64,000 bases of DNA from Amycolatopsis sp. NBC_01488 (GTDB lineage: Bacteria; Actinomycetota; Actinomycetes; Mycobacteriales; Pseudonocardiaceae), in the NCBI RefSeq assembly GCF_036227105.1, contig NZ_CP109434.1:6420501-6484500 (forward strand), given 5' to 3'. Every line of letters begins with the position of its first letter. Within the stretch, counting starts at the first letter, position 1. The notes under the pieces were generated by a model, which was not told where the DNA came from, searched no databases, and saw nothing but the letters and a program-made list of their open reading frames with translations. The position numbers and the translations under genes are program-made. Positions 24,218 to 31,970 of this stretch are shown here, one piece after another.

Positions 24218-25669
24218 ATGACCGACACCAACCGCATCGAGATCAGCGGGACCGGCCTCCGCTGCGCCGACGTGGTGCGCGTGGCCCGGCGCAGCGCCTG
24301 GACGGAGCTGGCTCCCGACGCCGTGACCAGGGCGGAGGCGAGCTACCGGCTGGCCGTCGAGCTGGGCGCCAAGCGCGCGGTCTACGGCCGCACGACCGGG
24401 GTCGGCGCGAACCGGCACACCGTCGTCGACCCGGAGTCGGCCGACCACCACGGCCTGCGCCTGCTGCGCAGCCACGCGGGCGGCACCGGCGAGCCGCTGC
24501 CCGACGACGCCGTGCGCGCCGTGATGGCCATCCGCCTCAACCAGCTCGCCGCCGGCGGCAGCGGCGTGCACCCGCGGCTGCTGGACGCGCTGCAGACGGC
24601 GTTGCGCGTCGGCGCGCTCCCGCACGTCCACTCGCGCGGCGCCATCGGCACCGGCGACCTCGCCCAGCTCGCGGAGATCGCACTGACGCTCGCGGGGGAG
24701 CTGCCGTGGGCGGCCGGCGACCTCGACCCGGTCGCGATCAGCCCGGGCGACGCGCTCGCGTTCATCTCCAGCAACGCCGCCACGCTCGGCGAGGCCGTGC
24801 TGGCCTGGCACGACCTGAGCCGGCTGCTCGCCGCGAGTCACGTCGTCACGGCGCTGACGTTCTGCGCGCTCGGCGGCTCGGCCGAGGCGTACTCGGAACG
24901 CGTCCACGCCGCGCGTCCGCACCCGGGTGCCGTCCGGTGCGCCGCCGAGATGCGGCGCCTGCTCACCGCGGCCGACGACCTGCCCGAGGGGCGCCGGCTG
25001 CAGGACCCGTTCGGGTTGCGCGCGTTCCCGCAGGTGCAGGGCCCGGCGCTGGACGCCGCGGCCGCCGTCGAACGCGTGCTGGCCATCGACCTCAACGCCG
25101 CGGCGGAGAACCCGCTGATCGACGTCGAGACCGAGCAGGCCTACCACCACGGCCAGTTCTCCACCGCGCACGTCGCGCTGGCGTTCGACCACCTGCGCGC
25201 GGCGCTGCACCACGTCGCCGAGCTGTCGACCGCGCGGCTGGGCGACCTGGTGGAGCCGGACCTGAGCGGCCTGCCGCCGTTCCTCGCCGAGGGGCCGGCG
25301 GGCAGCTCGGGGATCATGATCCTGGAGTACGTCGCCCACGATGCGCTGGGCACGCTGCGGCACGCGGCGTCGCCGGTCACGCTCGGGACCGCCGTGATCT
25401 CCCGCGGGCTGGAGGACCACGCGAGCTTCTCGACGCACGCCGTCCGCAGCACGGTCGCCGCGACCGCCGCGTACCGGACGGTGCTGGCGTGCGAGCTGCT
25501 CGGCGCGGTCCGCGCGCTGCGGCTGTCGGGGATGCGGCTGCCGGAAACGCCGCTGCGGGAAGCGTTCCGCCTCGCCGACGGCGGCCTCCCGCACATCCCG
25601 GAAGATCACCCGCTCAGCGCCGAGATCAAGCAGGCGGAGCGCCTGCTGGACCGGCTGGCGGTGCTCTGA
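24218..25669 (+). CDS. HAL/PAL-family lyase with a non-canonical MIO site
   Basis: 483 residues from ATG 24218 (GAGGGG upstream). An upstream ATG at 24188 would add 10 residues and lacks a good site. Family landmarks are intact: YGRTTGVG with Tyr56, HSRGAIG, QDPFGLRAFPQVQG, AAAENPLI and EDHASFSTHA. The Ala-Ser-Gly that cyclises to the MIO electrophile in histidine and phenylalanine ammonia-lyases is absent; the region reads GAIGTGDL (G144-T145-G146). Deamination through MIO is therefore doubtful. Divergent from RpiR and an MFS importer, so probably a catabolic enzyme for an imported substrate. Confidence 0.8.
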   Translation: MTDTNRIEISGTGLRCADVVRVARRSAWTELAPDAVTRAEASYRLAVELGAKRAVYGRTTGVGANRHTVVDPESADHHGLRLLRSHAGGTGEPLPDDAVRAVMAIRLNQLAAGGSGVHPRLLDALQTALRVGALPHVHSRGAIGTGDLAQLAEIALTLAGELPWAAGDLDPVAISPGDALAFISSNAATLGEAVLAWHDLSRLLAASHVVTALTFCALGGSAEAYSERVHAARPHPGAVRCAAEMRRLLTAADDLPEGRRLQDPFGLRAFPQVQGPALDAAAAVERVLAIDLNAAAENPLIDVETEQAYHHGQFSTAHVALAFDHLRAALHHVAELSTARLGDLVEPDLSGLPPFLAEGPAGSSGIMILEYVAHDALGTLRHAASPVTLGTAVISRGLEDHASFSTHAVRSTVAATAAYRTVLACELLGAVRALRLSGMRLPETPLREAFRLADGGLPHIPEDHPLSAEIKQAERLLDRLAVL

Positions 25670-25675
25670 GACCTG

Positions 25676-25858
25676 TTACGAGGAGCGGACGGCGGTGCGC
25701 GTCCGCAGCAGGCTGGCGACGACCGAAGTCGCGAGGACCAGGCCGGCCACGCCCAGGGACAGGCCCGTCGGGATCTTCCAGATCTCCAGCAGCAGCATCT
25801 TCACACCGACCCAGACGAGGACCAGCGCCAGGCCGAGCTTTCCGGCCGCGTCCACAAG
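25676..25858 (-). pseudogene. C-terminal remnant of a TerC-like membrane protein
   Basis: Sixty codons in a clean reading frame end in TAA. The peptide GLALVLVWVGVKMLLL, then WKIPTGLSLGV and ATSVVASLL, matches the last two membrane helices of TerC-type proteins. There is no start codon or ribosome site, and the frame loses resemblance at about 25858, where a different gene's remnant begins on the other strand. Confidence 0.55.
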
Positions 25859-26071
25859 AGACAGTCGCTTCGGTACTGGCCGGCTACCGCGTGGCCGTTG
25901 CCGAAGCGAACGAGGTCATCGACGCGTGCACCGACCTGACCGAGCCGGTGGCCCGCCCGGACGGCACGCCGCCGTTGATGCGCTGGGCGCTGGTCCACCT
26001 GATCGAGGAGACCGGACGCCGGCCACGCCGACATCCTGCGCGAGCTGATCGACGGCAGCACGGGCCGGTAG
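25856..26071 (+). pseudogene. C-terminal remnant of a DinB/DUF664-type protein, frameshifted
   Basis: The frame starts abruptly at ETVASVLAGYRVAVAEAN and reaches RWALVHLIEETG, which is the end region of DUF664 (DinB-like, possible mycothiol-dependent) proteins. At about 26018-26022 the frame shifts by a small deletion, after which GHADILRELIDGSTGR completes the family's normal C-terminus before TAG. Both the 5' part and the frame are lost. Confidence 0.6.
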
Positions 26072-26101
26072 GAAACGCCGGGCGCGGGGTATGCCGCCGG
26101 T

Positions 26102-26848
26102 ATGACGATCCGGGCCCTGATCACGAACGACGACGGCATCGGCTCCCCGGGGCTGGCGGCGCTCGCCCGCGGCGTGGTCGCGCACGGCTGGACGGTCGTC
26201 GTCGCCGCGCCCGCCGAGGAGGCCAGCGGGACGAGCGCGGGCCTGTCGGCGGCCGGAAGCGACGGCCGGGTGGCGGTCGAGCGGCGGGAGCTGCCGGGCC
26301 TGCGCGGCGTGCCCGGGTACGCCGTCGCCGCGCACCCCGCGCTCATCGTGCTGGCCGCCGCGCAGGGAGCGTTCGGCGAGCCGCCGGACGTCGTGCTGTC
26401 CGGGGTGAACCTCGGGGCGAACGTCGGGCGCGCGGTGCTGCATTCGGGCACCGTCGGAGCGGCGTTGACCGCGTCACTCCACGGCGTTCGCGCGCTCGCC
26501 GTGTCGCTCGACGTCGGGCTGCAGGCGCGGCCGGAGCCGCACTGGGACACGGCGGTCGCGGTCGCGGCGACGGTGTTCGACCGGCTCGCCGCGCTGCCCG
26601 CCGGGACGGTGCTGAACCTGAACGTCCCCGACCGGGCCGACGCCGGACCGCCACGCCGCGCCGGCCTGGCCGAGTTCGGCGCGGTCCGCACCCGCGTCGA
26701 GGACGACGGCGACGGCGCGATCACCCTCGCCGCCGCCGTCGTCGAGGGCGAGCTTCCCCCGGGCAGTGACGCGCGCCTGCTCGCCGAGGGGTACTCGACG
26801 GTGACGGCGCTGCGCTCGGTGGCCGAGGACTCCGGTGTCGAGTTGTGA
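26102..26848 (+). CDS. surE: 5'/3'-nucleotidase SurE
   Basis: 248 residues. The SurE signature is complete: ALITNDDGIGSPGL with the metal-binding DD, an APAEEASGTSAG loop, SGVNLGANVG and HSGTVGAA. SurE is a metal-dependent phosphatase acting on nucleoside monophosphates. The family usually runs 245-265 residues, so this copy is full length. It begins 30 bp after the scar region and has no clear ribosome site. Confidence 0.9.
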   Translation: MTIRALITNDDGIGSPGLAALARGVVAHGWTVVVAAPAEEASGTSAGLSAAGSDGRVAVERRELPGLRGVPGYAVAAHPALIVLAAAQGAFGEPPDVVLSGVNLGANVGRAVLHSGTVGAALTASLHGVRALAVSLDVGLQARPEPHWDTAVAVAATVFDRLAALPAGTVLNLNVPDRADAGPPRRAGLAEFGAVRTRVEDDGDGAITLAAAVVEGELPPGSDARLLAEGYSTVTALRSVAEDSGVEL

Positions 26849-26888
26849 CGTCCCGGCTCCGGCGGCCCCGCCGTGCGACAGTGACGGC

Positions 26889-27182
26889 ATGAACGTCCGG
26901 AACGGGAGCGGGGCGAGTTCGGTCGCGGAGCTCGCCCGGATGTCGGCGTGGACGGTGACCGGCTCGCGCGGGCGGTGGATCACCGCCGAACGCGCTCTCA
27001 CGCTCGGCGGCCGGCGGTGGGTGGTCGGGCTGACCCCGACCGCCGCCGACGCCACGGCGTTGATGCTCTGGTGCGACGACGACATGGTCGCCCACCGGCG
27101 CGGCGCCGAGGCGGCGCTCTGCGGGATCGCGCTGCGCTGGGTGGCCAACTTGCTGGCCGGCCGGCCGTGGGACACCCGCTGA
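26889..27182 (+). CDS. Hypothetical protein, 97 aa
   Basis: Starts at ATG 26889, 40 bp after surE. The product has a plausible globular composition, with WVVGLTPTAADATALMLWCDDDM and RWVANLLAGRPWDT near the end. No signal or membrane helix. I do not recognise a family. Paired hairpins follow its stop, which supports a real gene end here. Confidence 0.5.
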   Translation: MNVRNGSGASSVAELARMSAWTVTGSRGRWITAERALTLGGRRWVVGLTPTAADATALMLWCDDDMVAHRRGAEAALCGIALRWVANLLAGRPWDTR

Positions 27183-27199
27183 GCCGAAGGGCACCGGGC

Positions 27200-27259
27200 C
27201 GTCTTCCCCGAAGAAAGCGGAAGACGACCCGGGCCCGCCGGTGGTGAGGCGGGCCCGGG
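27200..27259. terminator. Tandem terminator hairpins
   Basis: CGTCTTCC/GGAAGACG (27200-27226) is followed by CCCGGGCCCGCC/GGCGGGCCCGGG (27228-27259), stems of 8 and 12 bp. They separate a rightward gene from a leftward one, so they can stop transcription from both sides. Confidence 0.7.
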
Positions 27260-27266
27260 TTCGGTG

Positions 27267-27770
27267 CTAGCGGATGCCCTTGGCCGCTGCGAAGTAGGCG
27301 TTCGACGGCGCCAGGAACGACATCACCACGCCGGCGATGGCGGCCAGCACGCCGACGTAGCCGACGATCGTGCTCTGCCCGATCAGCAGCGACAGCAGCT
27401 GCAGGGCGGTGAGCACCGTGAGCACGATGCGCGCCCAGTTCCGGCCGGCGCGCAGCTTGAACGCGAACAGCAGGTACAGCGCGGCGATGACCACGGCGAT
27501 CACGACCGCGGTGATCATCGCGATGGTCACCGCCTGGTCGATTTGCGCGTCGGTCAGGCCGCCGCCGTTTTGTCTGTTCGAATTGCGCAGCGCGTCGGTG
27601 ATCGAGCCGCGGTTTCCGAAGATCAGCAAGCCGCCGACGAGCCCGATGACGGTCGAAGCGATGAACGCCCAGAAAGCGCCTTCAACGGTGCTGGGCCGTG
27701 CCGGAGCGGCGGCAGGGTGGCCCGTGGCCGCGGAGTCGGGATAGTTCGGGTAGTTCGGTGATTCGGTCAT
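27267..27770 (-). CDS. Four-helix membrane protein
   Basis: 167 residues. A Pro/Ser/Tyr-rich cytoplasmic head of about 27 residues (MTESPNYPNYPDS) precedes four hydrophobic segments near 32-52, 82-104, 113-133 and 135-155. The LTDAQIDQAVTIAM stretch sits between the first two helices. A common actinomycete family of unknown role. ATG 27770 is preceded by an ordinary AT-richer leader. Confidence 0.75.
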   Translation of the reverse strand: MTESPNYPNYPDSAATGHPAAAPARPSTVEGAFWAFIASTVIGLVGGLLIFGNRGSITDALRNSNRQNGGGLTDAQIDQAVTIAMITAVVIAVVIAALYLLFAFKLRAGRNWARIVLTVLTALQLLSLLIGQSTIVGYVGVLAAIAGVVMSFLAPSNAYFAAAKGIR

Positions 27771-27839
27771 GGAGACCGAATAGCACGTTTCCGCGTCATC
27801 CGCCGATCAAGTCGCCATTTCCGGCGCCCAACCGTGATG

Positions 27840-27998
27840 TCACCTCCGGCTGATCGCCTCCCGCTTGACGAATCCGATCACGGCGGTCGCGACGAACAGC
27901 ACCGCGCCGACGATGATCAGCCAGAACAGGCCCTTGATGACGATGCCGAGCACGGCGAGGACAGCCCAGATCACCAGCAGGCCGATGAGCAGACCCAT
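27840..27998 (-). CDS. Small hydrophobic membrane protein, 52 aa
   Basis: ATG 27998 has GGAGGGAG directly upstream. The product is almost entirely two membrane helices (LLIGLLVIWAVLAVLGIVI, then GLFWLIIVGAVLFVATAVI) ending in a basic tail KREAISRR. Similar tiny proteins are widespread and often stress-linked in other bacteria; no function can be read here. Confidence 0.65.
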   Translation of the reverse strand: MGLLIGLLVIWAVLAVLGIVIKGLFWLIIVGAVLFVATAVIGFVKREAISRR

Positions 27999-28135
27999 GA
28001 CAGCTCCCTCCGACGATGTTGGCGGGAGAGATACCCGGTGCACGCCCCGGCTACACCTGGCGGGTGCGGCGCCAGTACGCCCAGGTCACCGCCGGCGCCA
28101 CGGCTCCGGCGCCCGCCGGGACGATCGCCGCGGTG

Positions 28136-28684
28136 TCAGCCGTCCCCGCCCGACGGGGGAGTGCGCGCGTGCAGGGTCGCCTCCAGCTTGGCGAGCAGGC
28201 CGGTGAGCGTCGTGCGCTCGTCTCCCGTCAGCCCGCCGATCAGGTCCGCTTCGTGCTCGAGCAGCCGGCGCACGGTCGCCTCGATCAGCGCGTGCCCGGC
28301 GTCGGTCAGCTTGACCGCGACCGCGCGGCGCGACACCCGAGACGGCGACCGCGCGACCAGCCCGGCCTGCTCGGCGCGGGCGATCCGCTGGGAGACCGCG
28401 CCCGCGGTGACCAGGGTCCGGCGCGTGATTTCGCGGGTCGTCAGCTCGTACGGCGGCCCTGCCCGCCGGAGCACGCTGAGCAGGTCCAGTGTGGACGGGT
28501 CGATCCCCAGCTCCGCCAGCGTCCGGCGCCGGTCGTCGGCGAGGAGCTTGGCGATGCGCCAGGCGGGCGTGATGACCTGGATGGACTCCGTGCGCACGCC
28601 GGGGAGCTCGCGCTGCCACGCCTCGGCGATGTCCGCGGCGGGCCAGCGCAGGATCGCTTCCAGCGGATAGCTGTCGTTGGACAC
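28136..28684 (-). CDS. MarR family transcriptional regulator
   Basis: 182 residues from GTG 28684 (GAGGGG and GAGG upstream). HTH: LTTREITRRTLVTAGAVSQRIARAEQAGLVARSPS, with the wing RVSRRAVAVKLTDAGHALI. A 55-residue N-terminal helical segment precedes it. Divergent from an SDR gene 55 bp away with a GTTTAG/CTAAAC palindrome between, so it is probably autoregulated and controls the SDR. Confidence 0.88.
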   Translation of the reverse strand: MSNDSYPLEAILRWPAADIAEAWQRELPGVRTESIQVITPAWRIAKLLADDRRRTLAELGIDPSTLDLLSVLRRAGPPYELTTREITRRTLVTAGAVSQRIARAEQAGLVARSPSRVSRRAVAVKLTDAGHALIEATVRRLLEHEADLIGGLTGDERTTLTGLLAKLEATLHARTPPSGGDG

Positions 28685-28704
28685 CCTCGACCCCTCGTTG
28701 CTAC

Positions 28705-28718
28705 GTTTAGAGCTAAAC
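28705..28718. promoter_or_regulatory. Candidate MarR operator
   Basis: GTTTAG-AG-CTAAAC is a perfect 6-bp inverted repeat with further partial symmetry outside. It sits in an AT-rich pocket between marR and the SDR gene, where both -10 regions would be. Confidence 0.6.
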
Positions 28719-28739
28719 ATAGCAGAGGAGGACCTTCTC

Positions 28740-29459
28740 GTGAGTCGCATCGTGCTGGTCACCGGCGGGGGGAGCGGGCTCGGCAAGGCGGTCGCCGCGC
28801 GGTTCCGCGCGAGCGGGGACACCGTGGTCGTCACCGGCCGGAACGCCGACCGGCTCGCGCGCACGGCCGGCGAGCTCGACGTCCGGCCGATCCCGTGCGA
28901 CGCCACCGATCCCGCGCAGGTCGCCCGGCTGGCCGACGAGCTGGGCCCGGACCTCGACGTCGTCGTCAACACCGCGGGCGGCAACACCGACTTCGGCGCG
29001 GACCGGGAGCCGGGACTCGAGGGCGTGCTCGCGGCGTGGCGCGCGAACCTGGACGCCAACCTGCTCAGCGCGGTGCTGACGACGACCGCGGTGCTCGGCA
29101 AGCTGCGGCCCGGCGGCACGATCGTCACCGTCGGGTCCATCGGCGCCGAATACGCGTCCTCGTCCTACGGTGCGGCGAAGGCGGCACTGGCGGCGTGGAC
29201 CGCCGGGCTGTCCGCGGAAGCCGGCCCGAAAGGGCTTACCGCGAACCTGATTTCGCCGGGCTACATCGCCGAGACGGAGTTTTTCCGCGGCAGGCTCACC
29301 GAACGGCGGCGGGAAGCGTTGATCGCCGCGACCCACAACGGCCGGGCCGGGCACCCCCGCGACGTCGCGGAGACCGCTTTCTTCCTCGCTTCCGAGGGGG
29401 CGCGGCACATCACCGGCCAGACGCTGCACGTCAACGGCGGTGCGCACACCACCCGCTGA
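28740..29459 (+). CDS. SDR family oxidoreductase
   Basis: 239 residues from GTG 28740, with GGAGGA 7 bp upstream. Classical SDR: VTGGGSGLGKAV, a TGRNAD turn suggesting NADP, VNTAGGNTDFG in place of NNAG, VGSIGAEY, a Tyr/Lys pair in SYGAAK and NLISPGYIAETEF. The C-terminus ITGQTLHVNGG is standard. Likely regulated by the divergent MarR. Confidence 0.9.
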   Translation: MSRIVLVTGGGSGLGKAVAARFRASGDTVVVTGRNADRLARTAGELDVRPIPCDATDPAQVARLADELGPDLDVVVNTAGGNTDFGADREPGLEGVLAAWRANLDANLLSAVLTTTAVLGKLRPGGTIVTVGSIGAEYASSSYGAAKAALAAWTAGLSAEAGPKGLTANLISPGYIAETEFFRGRLTERRREALIAATHNGRAGHPRDVAETAFFLASEGARHITGQTLHVNGGAHTTR

Positions 29460-29581
29460 CCGTCCACTGTGGAGTAACCGGGTACGCCTGTGCATCCGCA
29501 CCTGCAGATGACGCGGAGATGAACTTCGCGCATCCGTCAGGTGACCGATGTCTGACGTCCGCGTGACGCGGAGCATTGCTC

Positions 29582-29601
29582 CCGGAGCCCAGGGGCTCCG
29601 G
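29582..29601. repeat. 20-bp palindrome in the MFS leader
   Basis: CCGGAGCCC-AG-GGGCTCCGG has perfect 9-bp arms and lies 24 bp before the ATG at 29625. A second small hairpin (CCTCG/CGAGG, 29604-29617) touches the ribosome site. This could be an operator or a leader hairpin. Confidence 0.4.
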
Positions 29602-29624
29602 AGCCTCGAGTCCGAGGAGGAGCG

Positions 29625-31145
29625 ATGTCCCGTGGTACCGCCGTTTCCGCGATCGTGGTGTTCGCGCTGGCCCTGAACCTGCGGCCGGCCGTGACGAGCC
29701 TGGGGGCCGCCCTGCCGGACGTCTCGGTCGCCCGCGGCCTGACCGCCGCCGTGCTCGTCGCGCTGCCGCTCTGGGCGATCGGGGTCGGCGGCTGGGCGGC
29801 GCCGTGGCTGTACGGCCGCGTCGGCACGCACCGGACCGTCACCGTGTCGCTGGTCGGGCTGGCGTCGTCACTGGCCGGGCGGGTGCTGGGCGGTTCGGCG
29901 CTCCTGCTGGTCGGGACGGTGCTGGCGTGCCTGTCCCTCGCGGTGCTCGGCACCGTGCTGCCGCTGCTGGCCCGGGGCTCCGCCGCCTACCCCCTCGGGC
30001 TCGGGCTGGGCAGCACGGTGGGCGCCTTGGTGACCCCGGCCGCGGTGACGTCGTCGTCGTGGCGGGTCGGCCTGGGCCTGTGGGCGGTCGCGGCGGTGCT
30101 CGCCCAGCAGCTGTGGCGGCGCACCCCGGGCGAGCTGCGGCCGCCGCGCGCGGCGGCCGTGAAGGTCCGCCCGTACGCGCTGACTGTCTACTTCGGACTC
30201 GTCTCGACGGTGACGTTCCTGGTCATGGGCCGGTTACCCGGGATCCTCCGCGACGCCGGCGTCCCCCCGGCGACCGCGGGCGCGTGCCTCGCGCTGTCGA
30301 TGGCGCTCGGCCTCCCGATGATGTGGCTGGTCCCGGGCTGGACGCGGCGCTGGCGGGAGCAGACCCTGCTCGTCGTCGTCCTGGCCGTGCCCAACGTCGT
30401 CGGGGTGGCCGGCCTGCTGCTGGCCCCCGCGGCCGCGCCCTGGGTGTGGTCCGGGGCCACCGGGCTGGGCATGGGGTCGCTCGCGTTCGCCCTGACGACG
30501 ATCTCGGTCCGCAGCGCGGACGACTCGCCCGCGTTGTCCGCCGTCGTCCAGGGCGCGGGCTACCTGGTCGCCGGCTTCGGCGTGCTGACCTGCGGCTGGC
30601 TCTACACGCGCACCGGTTCGTGGGAGGTGCCGCTGCTGCTGGTCCTGGCGATCCTGGTCGGCCAGGTCGTCAGCGGGCACGTCACGGTGGCGCACCGGAG
30701 CACGCCACCGCTCGCCGTGGCCGCCGCGCTACCGAGTCCCCGGCTGCCGGGCGACGCGGGCGACCTGGCCGAGGCCGGCGATCCGGCTCATCGCGGTGGC
30801 GAAGCCGGCACCGGTGCTGCGGACAGCCGTCGGGAACCCGATCAGTGCCGGCGCGGCGGCGGTCATGAGCAGCTTCCGGCGCTCGAACCGCTCGAGCAGG
30901 CAGCCGGTGGCGACGCCGAGCACCGCGAAGCCGTCGCCGGCCGGCGAACCCAGTGCGTTGTCGCCGAGGCGCAGCGCGGCGCGGACCTGCGGCGAGAACG
31001 TGCCGGCGAAGACCGTGCGCAGGCCGCGGTTCTCGGTGTCGGCCAGCTCGACGTCGAGGTCGTCGCGCCCGATCGGCTCGTCGGCTTCGGCGCGGCGGCC
31101 CTTGCTCAGCAGCCGGCGGGCGGACTCCGGGACCCCGCCGCGTAA
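29625..31145 (+). CDS. MFS transporter (CynX/NimT-like) with aberrant C-terminal extension
   Basis: 506 codons. Residues 1-360 form a 12-helix CynX/NimT-type carrier beginning LALNLRPAVTSLG, a hallmark of this group, with GLGLGSTVGALVTPAA and TTISVRSADDSPALSAVVQGAGYLVAGFG. Carriers of this type take up cyanate, nitroimidazole or acid substrates and usually end near 400 residues. Here the last 140 residues are Arg/Ala/Glu-rich and lie antisense to a decayed MFS gene (30729-31136), so the tail is probably run-through after loss of the true end. GAGGAGGAG precedes the ATG. Confidence 0.7.
   Translation: MSRGTAVSAIVVFALALNLRPAVTSLGAALPDVSVARGLTAAVLVALPLWAIGVGGWAAPWLYGRVGTHRTVTVSLVGLASSLAGRVLGGSALLLVGTVLACLSLAVLGTVLPLLARGSAAYPLGLGLGSTVGALVTPAAVTSSSWRVGLGLWAVAAVLAQQLWRRTPGELRPPRAAAVKVRPYALTVYFGLVSTVTFLVMGRLPGILRDAGVPPATAGACLALSMALGLPMMWLVPGWTRRWREQTLLVVVLAVPNVVGVAGLLLAPAAAPWVWSGATGLGMGSLAFALTTISVRSADDSPALSAVVQGAGYLVAGFGVLTCGWLYTRTGSWEVPLLLVLAILVGQVVSGHVTVAHRSTPPLAVAAALPSPRLPGDAGDLAEAGDPAHRGGEAGTGAADSRREPDQCRRGGGHEQLPALEPLEQAAGGDAEHREAVAGRRTQCVVAEAQRGADLRRERAGEDRAQAAVLGVGQLDVEVVAPDRLVGFGAAALAQQPAGGLRDPAA
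30729..31136 (-). pseudogene. Remnant of an MFS sugar/acid transporter
   Basis: A 135-codon clean frame on the minus strand, without a start, reads GVPESARRLLSKGRRAEADE (the PESPR central-loop motif of MFS symporters), then FSPQVRAALRLGDN, LGVATGCLLERFERRKLLMTAAA (a membrane segment with the loop-8 RxxRRK motif) and FATAMSRIAGLGQ. Intervening helices are missing, so it has suffered internal deletions. It resembles the intact MFS gene at 21995-23350 in order of motifs. It lies downstream of IclR on the same strand. Confidence 0.65.
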
Positions 31146-31157
31146 CCGGTCCGGCGC

Positions 31158-31970
31158 TCAGGTGAGCCGGGCAGTGGTCGGCGGTTTCGGCCGCGTTTCC
31201 CAGCCGAGGTGCGCCGAGACCTGCGCGGCGGCCTCGGCGGTGACGCGGCCGGCGGCGTCGAGGCGCTCGCCGAGCCGGAGGGCGGGCGCGGAGACGTTCA
31301 GCGCGGCGACGACCCGGCCCCGGAAGTCCCGGATCGGCGCGGAGACCCCGACGAGGCCCTCTTCGAACTCTTCGCGGACGCGGGCGTAGCCGTCGCGACG
31401 GGCTTGCTGGATCTTCGCCCACAGCTCGGGCAACGTGTGCACTTCGGACAGTGGATGGCTCGAGGCGAGCGCGGGGAACCGGACGTACAGGTCGTCCGGG
31501 GAGGCGTCGAGCAGCAGGACGCGCCCGGCCGACGTGCAGTGGGCAGGCACGCCGCGGCCTTCCCAGCCGTGCACGCGGAAGGAGTGCCCGGACACCGAGA
31601 GCAGGGTGAGGACCTCCTGGTCGCGCAGGACGCAGAGGTGGTTGGTCTCTTCCAGCTCGGCGGACAGCGCCCGCATCACGGGCTCGGCGGCCCGGACGAG
31701 CCGGTCTTCGACCGTCCGGGCGACGAGCGAGAACAGCCGCCACCCGAGCCGGTAGCCGAGCGTGTCCGGATCCCGTTCGACGACGCCTTCTTCGGCGAGC
31801 GCCTTGAGCGCCCGCGAGACCTGGCTCTTCTCCCGCCCGGTGAGCTGAGCGAGCCGCACGACGCCGAGTTCGCCGGCCCGCTGTGCTTCCGGCGAGGCGA
31901 GCGCTTCCAGCAGGTCCAGGTCGCGGCGGAGGCCGTGCCCCGGATGCCTGCTGTCGTCCGGGAGTGCCAT
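31158..31970 (-). CDS. IclR family transcriptional regulator
   Basis: 270 residues. The N-terminal HTH LGVVRLAQLTGREKSQVSRALKALAEEGVV is followed by the IclR effector domain (HSFRVHGWEGRGVPAHCTSAGRVLLLD, then REEFEEGLVGVSAPIRDFRGRVVAALNVSAPA). ATG 31970 is chosen; a longer open frame upstream has no start signal. It is divergent from the Fae-led operon with 377 bp between. IclR proteins usually sense small organic acids or aromatics, so it is the probable switch for that operon. Confidence 0.9.
   Translation of the reverse strand: MALPDDSRHPGHGLRRDLDLLEALASPEAQRAGELGVVRLAQLTGREKSQVSRALKALAEEGVVERDPDTLGYRLGWRLFSLVARTVEDRLVRAAEPVMRALSAELEETNHLCVLRDQEVLTLLSVSGHSFRVHGWEGRGVPAHCTSAGRVLLLDASPDDLYVRFPALASSHPLSEVHTLPELWAKIQQARRDGYARVREEFEEGLVGVSAPIRDFRGRVVAALNVSAPALRLGERLDAAGRVTAEAAAQVSAHLGWETRPKPPTTARLT

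Noticed and set aside
24706..26769. A 687-codon frame overlapping the HAL-like gene and surE
   Set aside because: Arg/Ala/Gly-rich shadow coding in GC-rich DNA. Only the short piece at 25856-26018 has family-like content, kept as a remnant.
27228..27259. Long GC palindrome considered as an operator
   Set aside because: Sits between gene ends and beside a second hairpin, so a terminator is the simpler reading.
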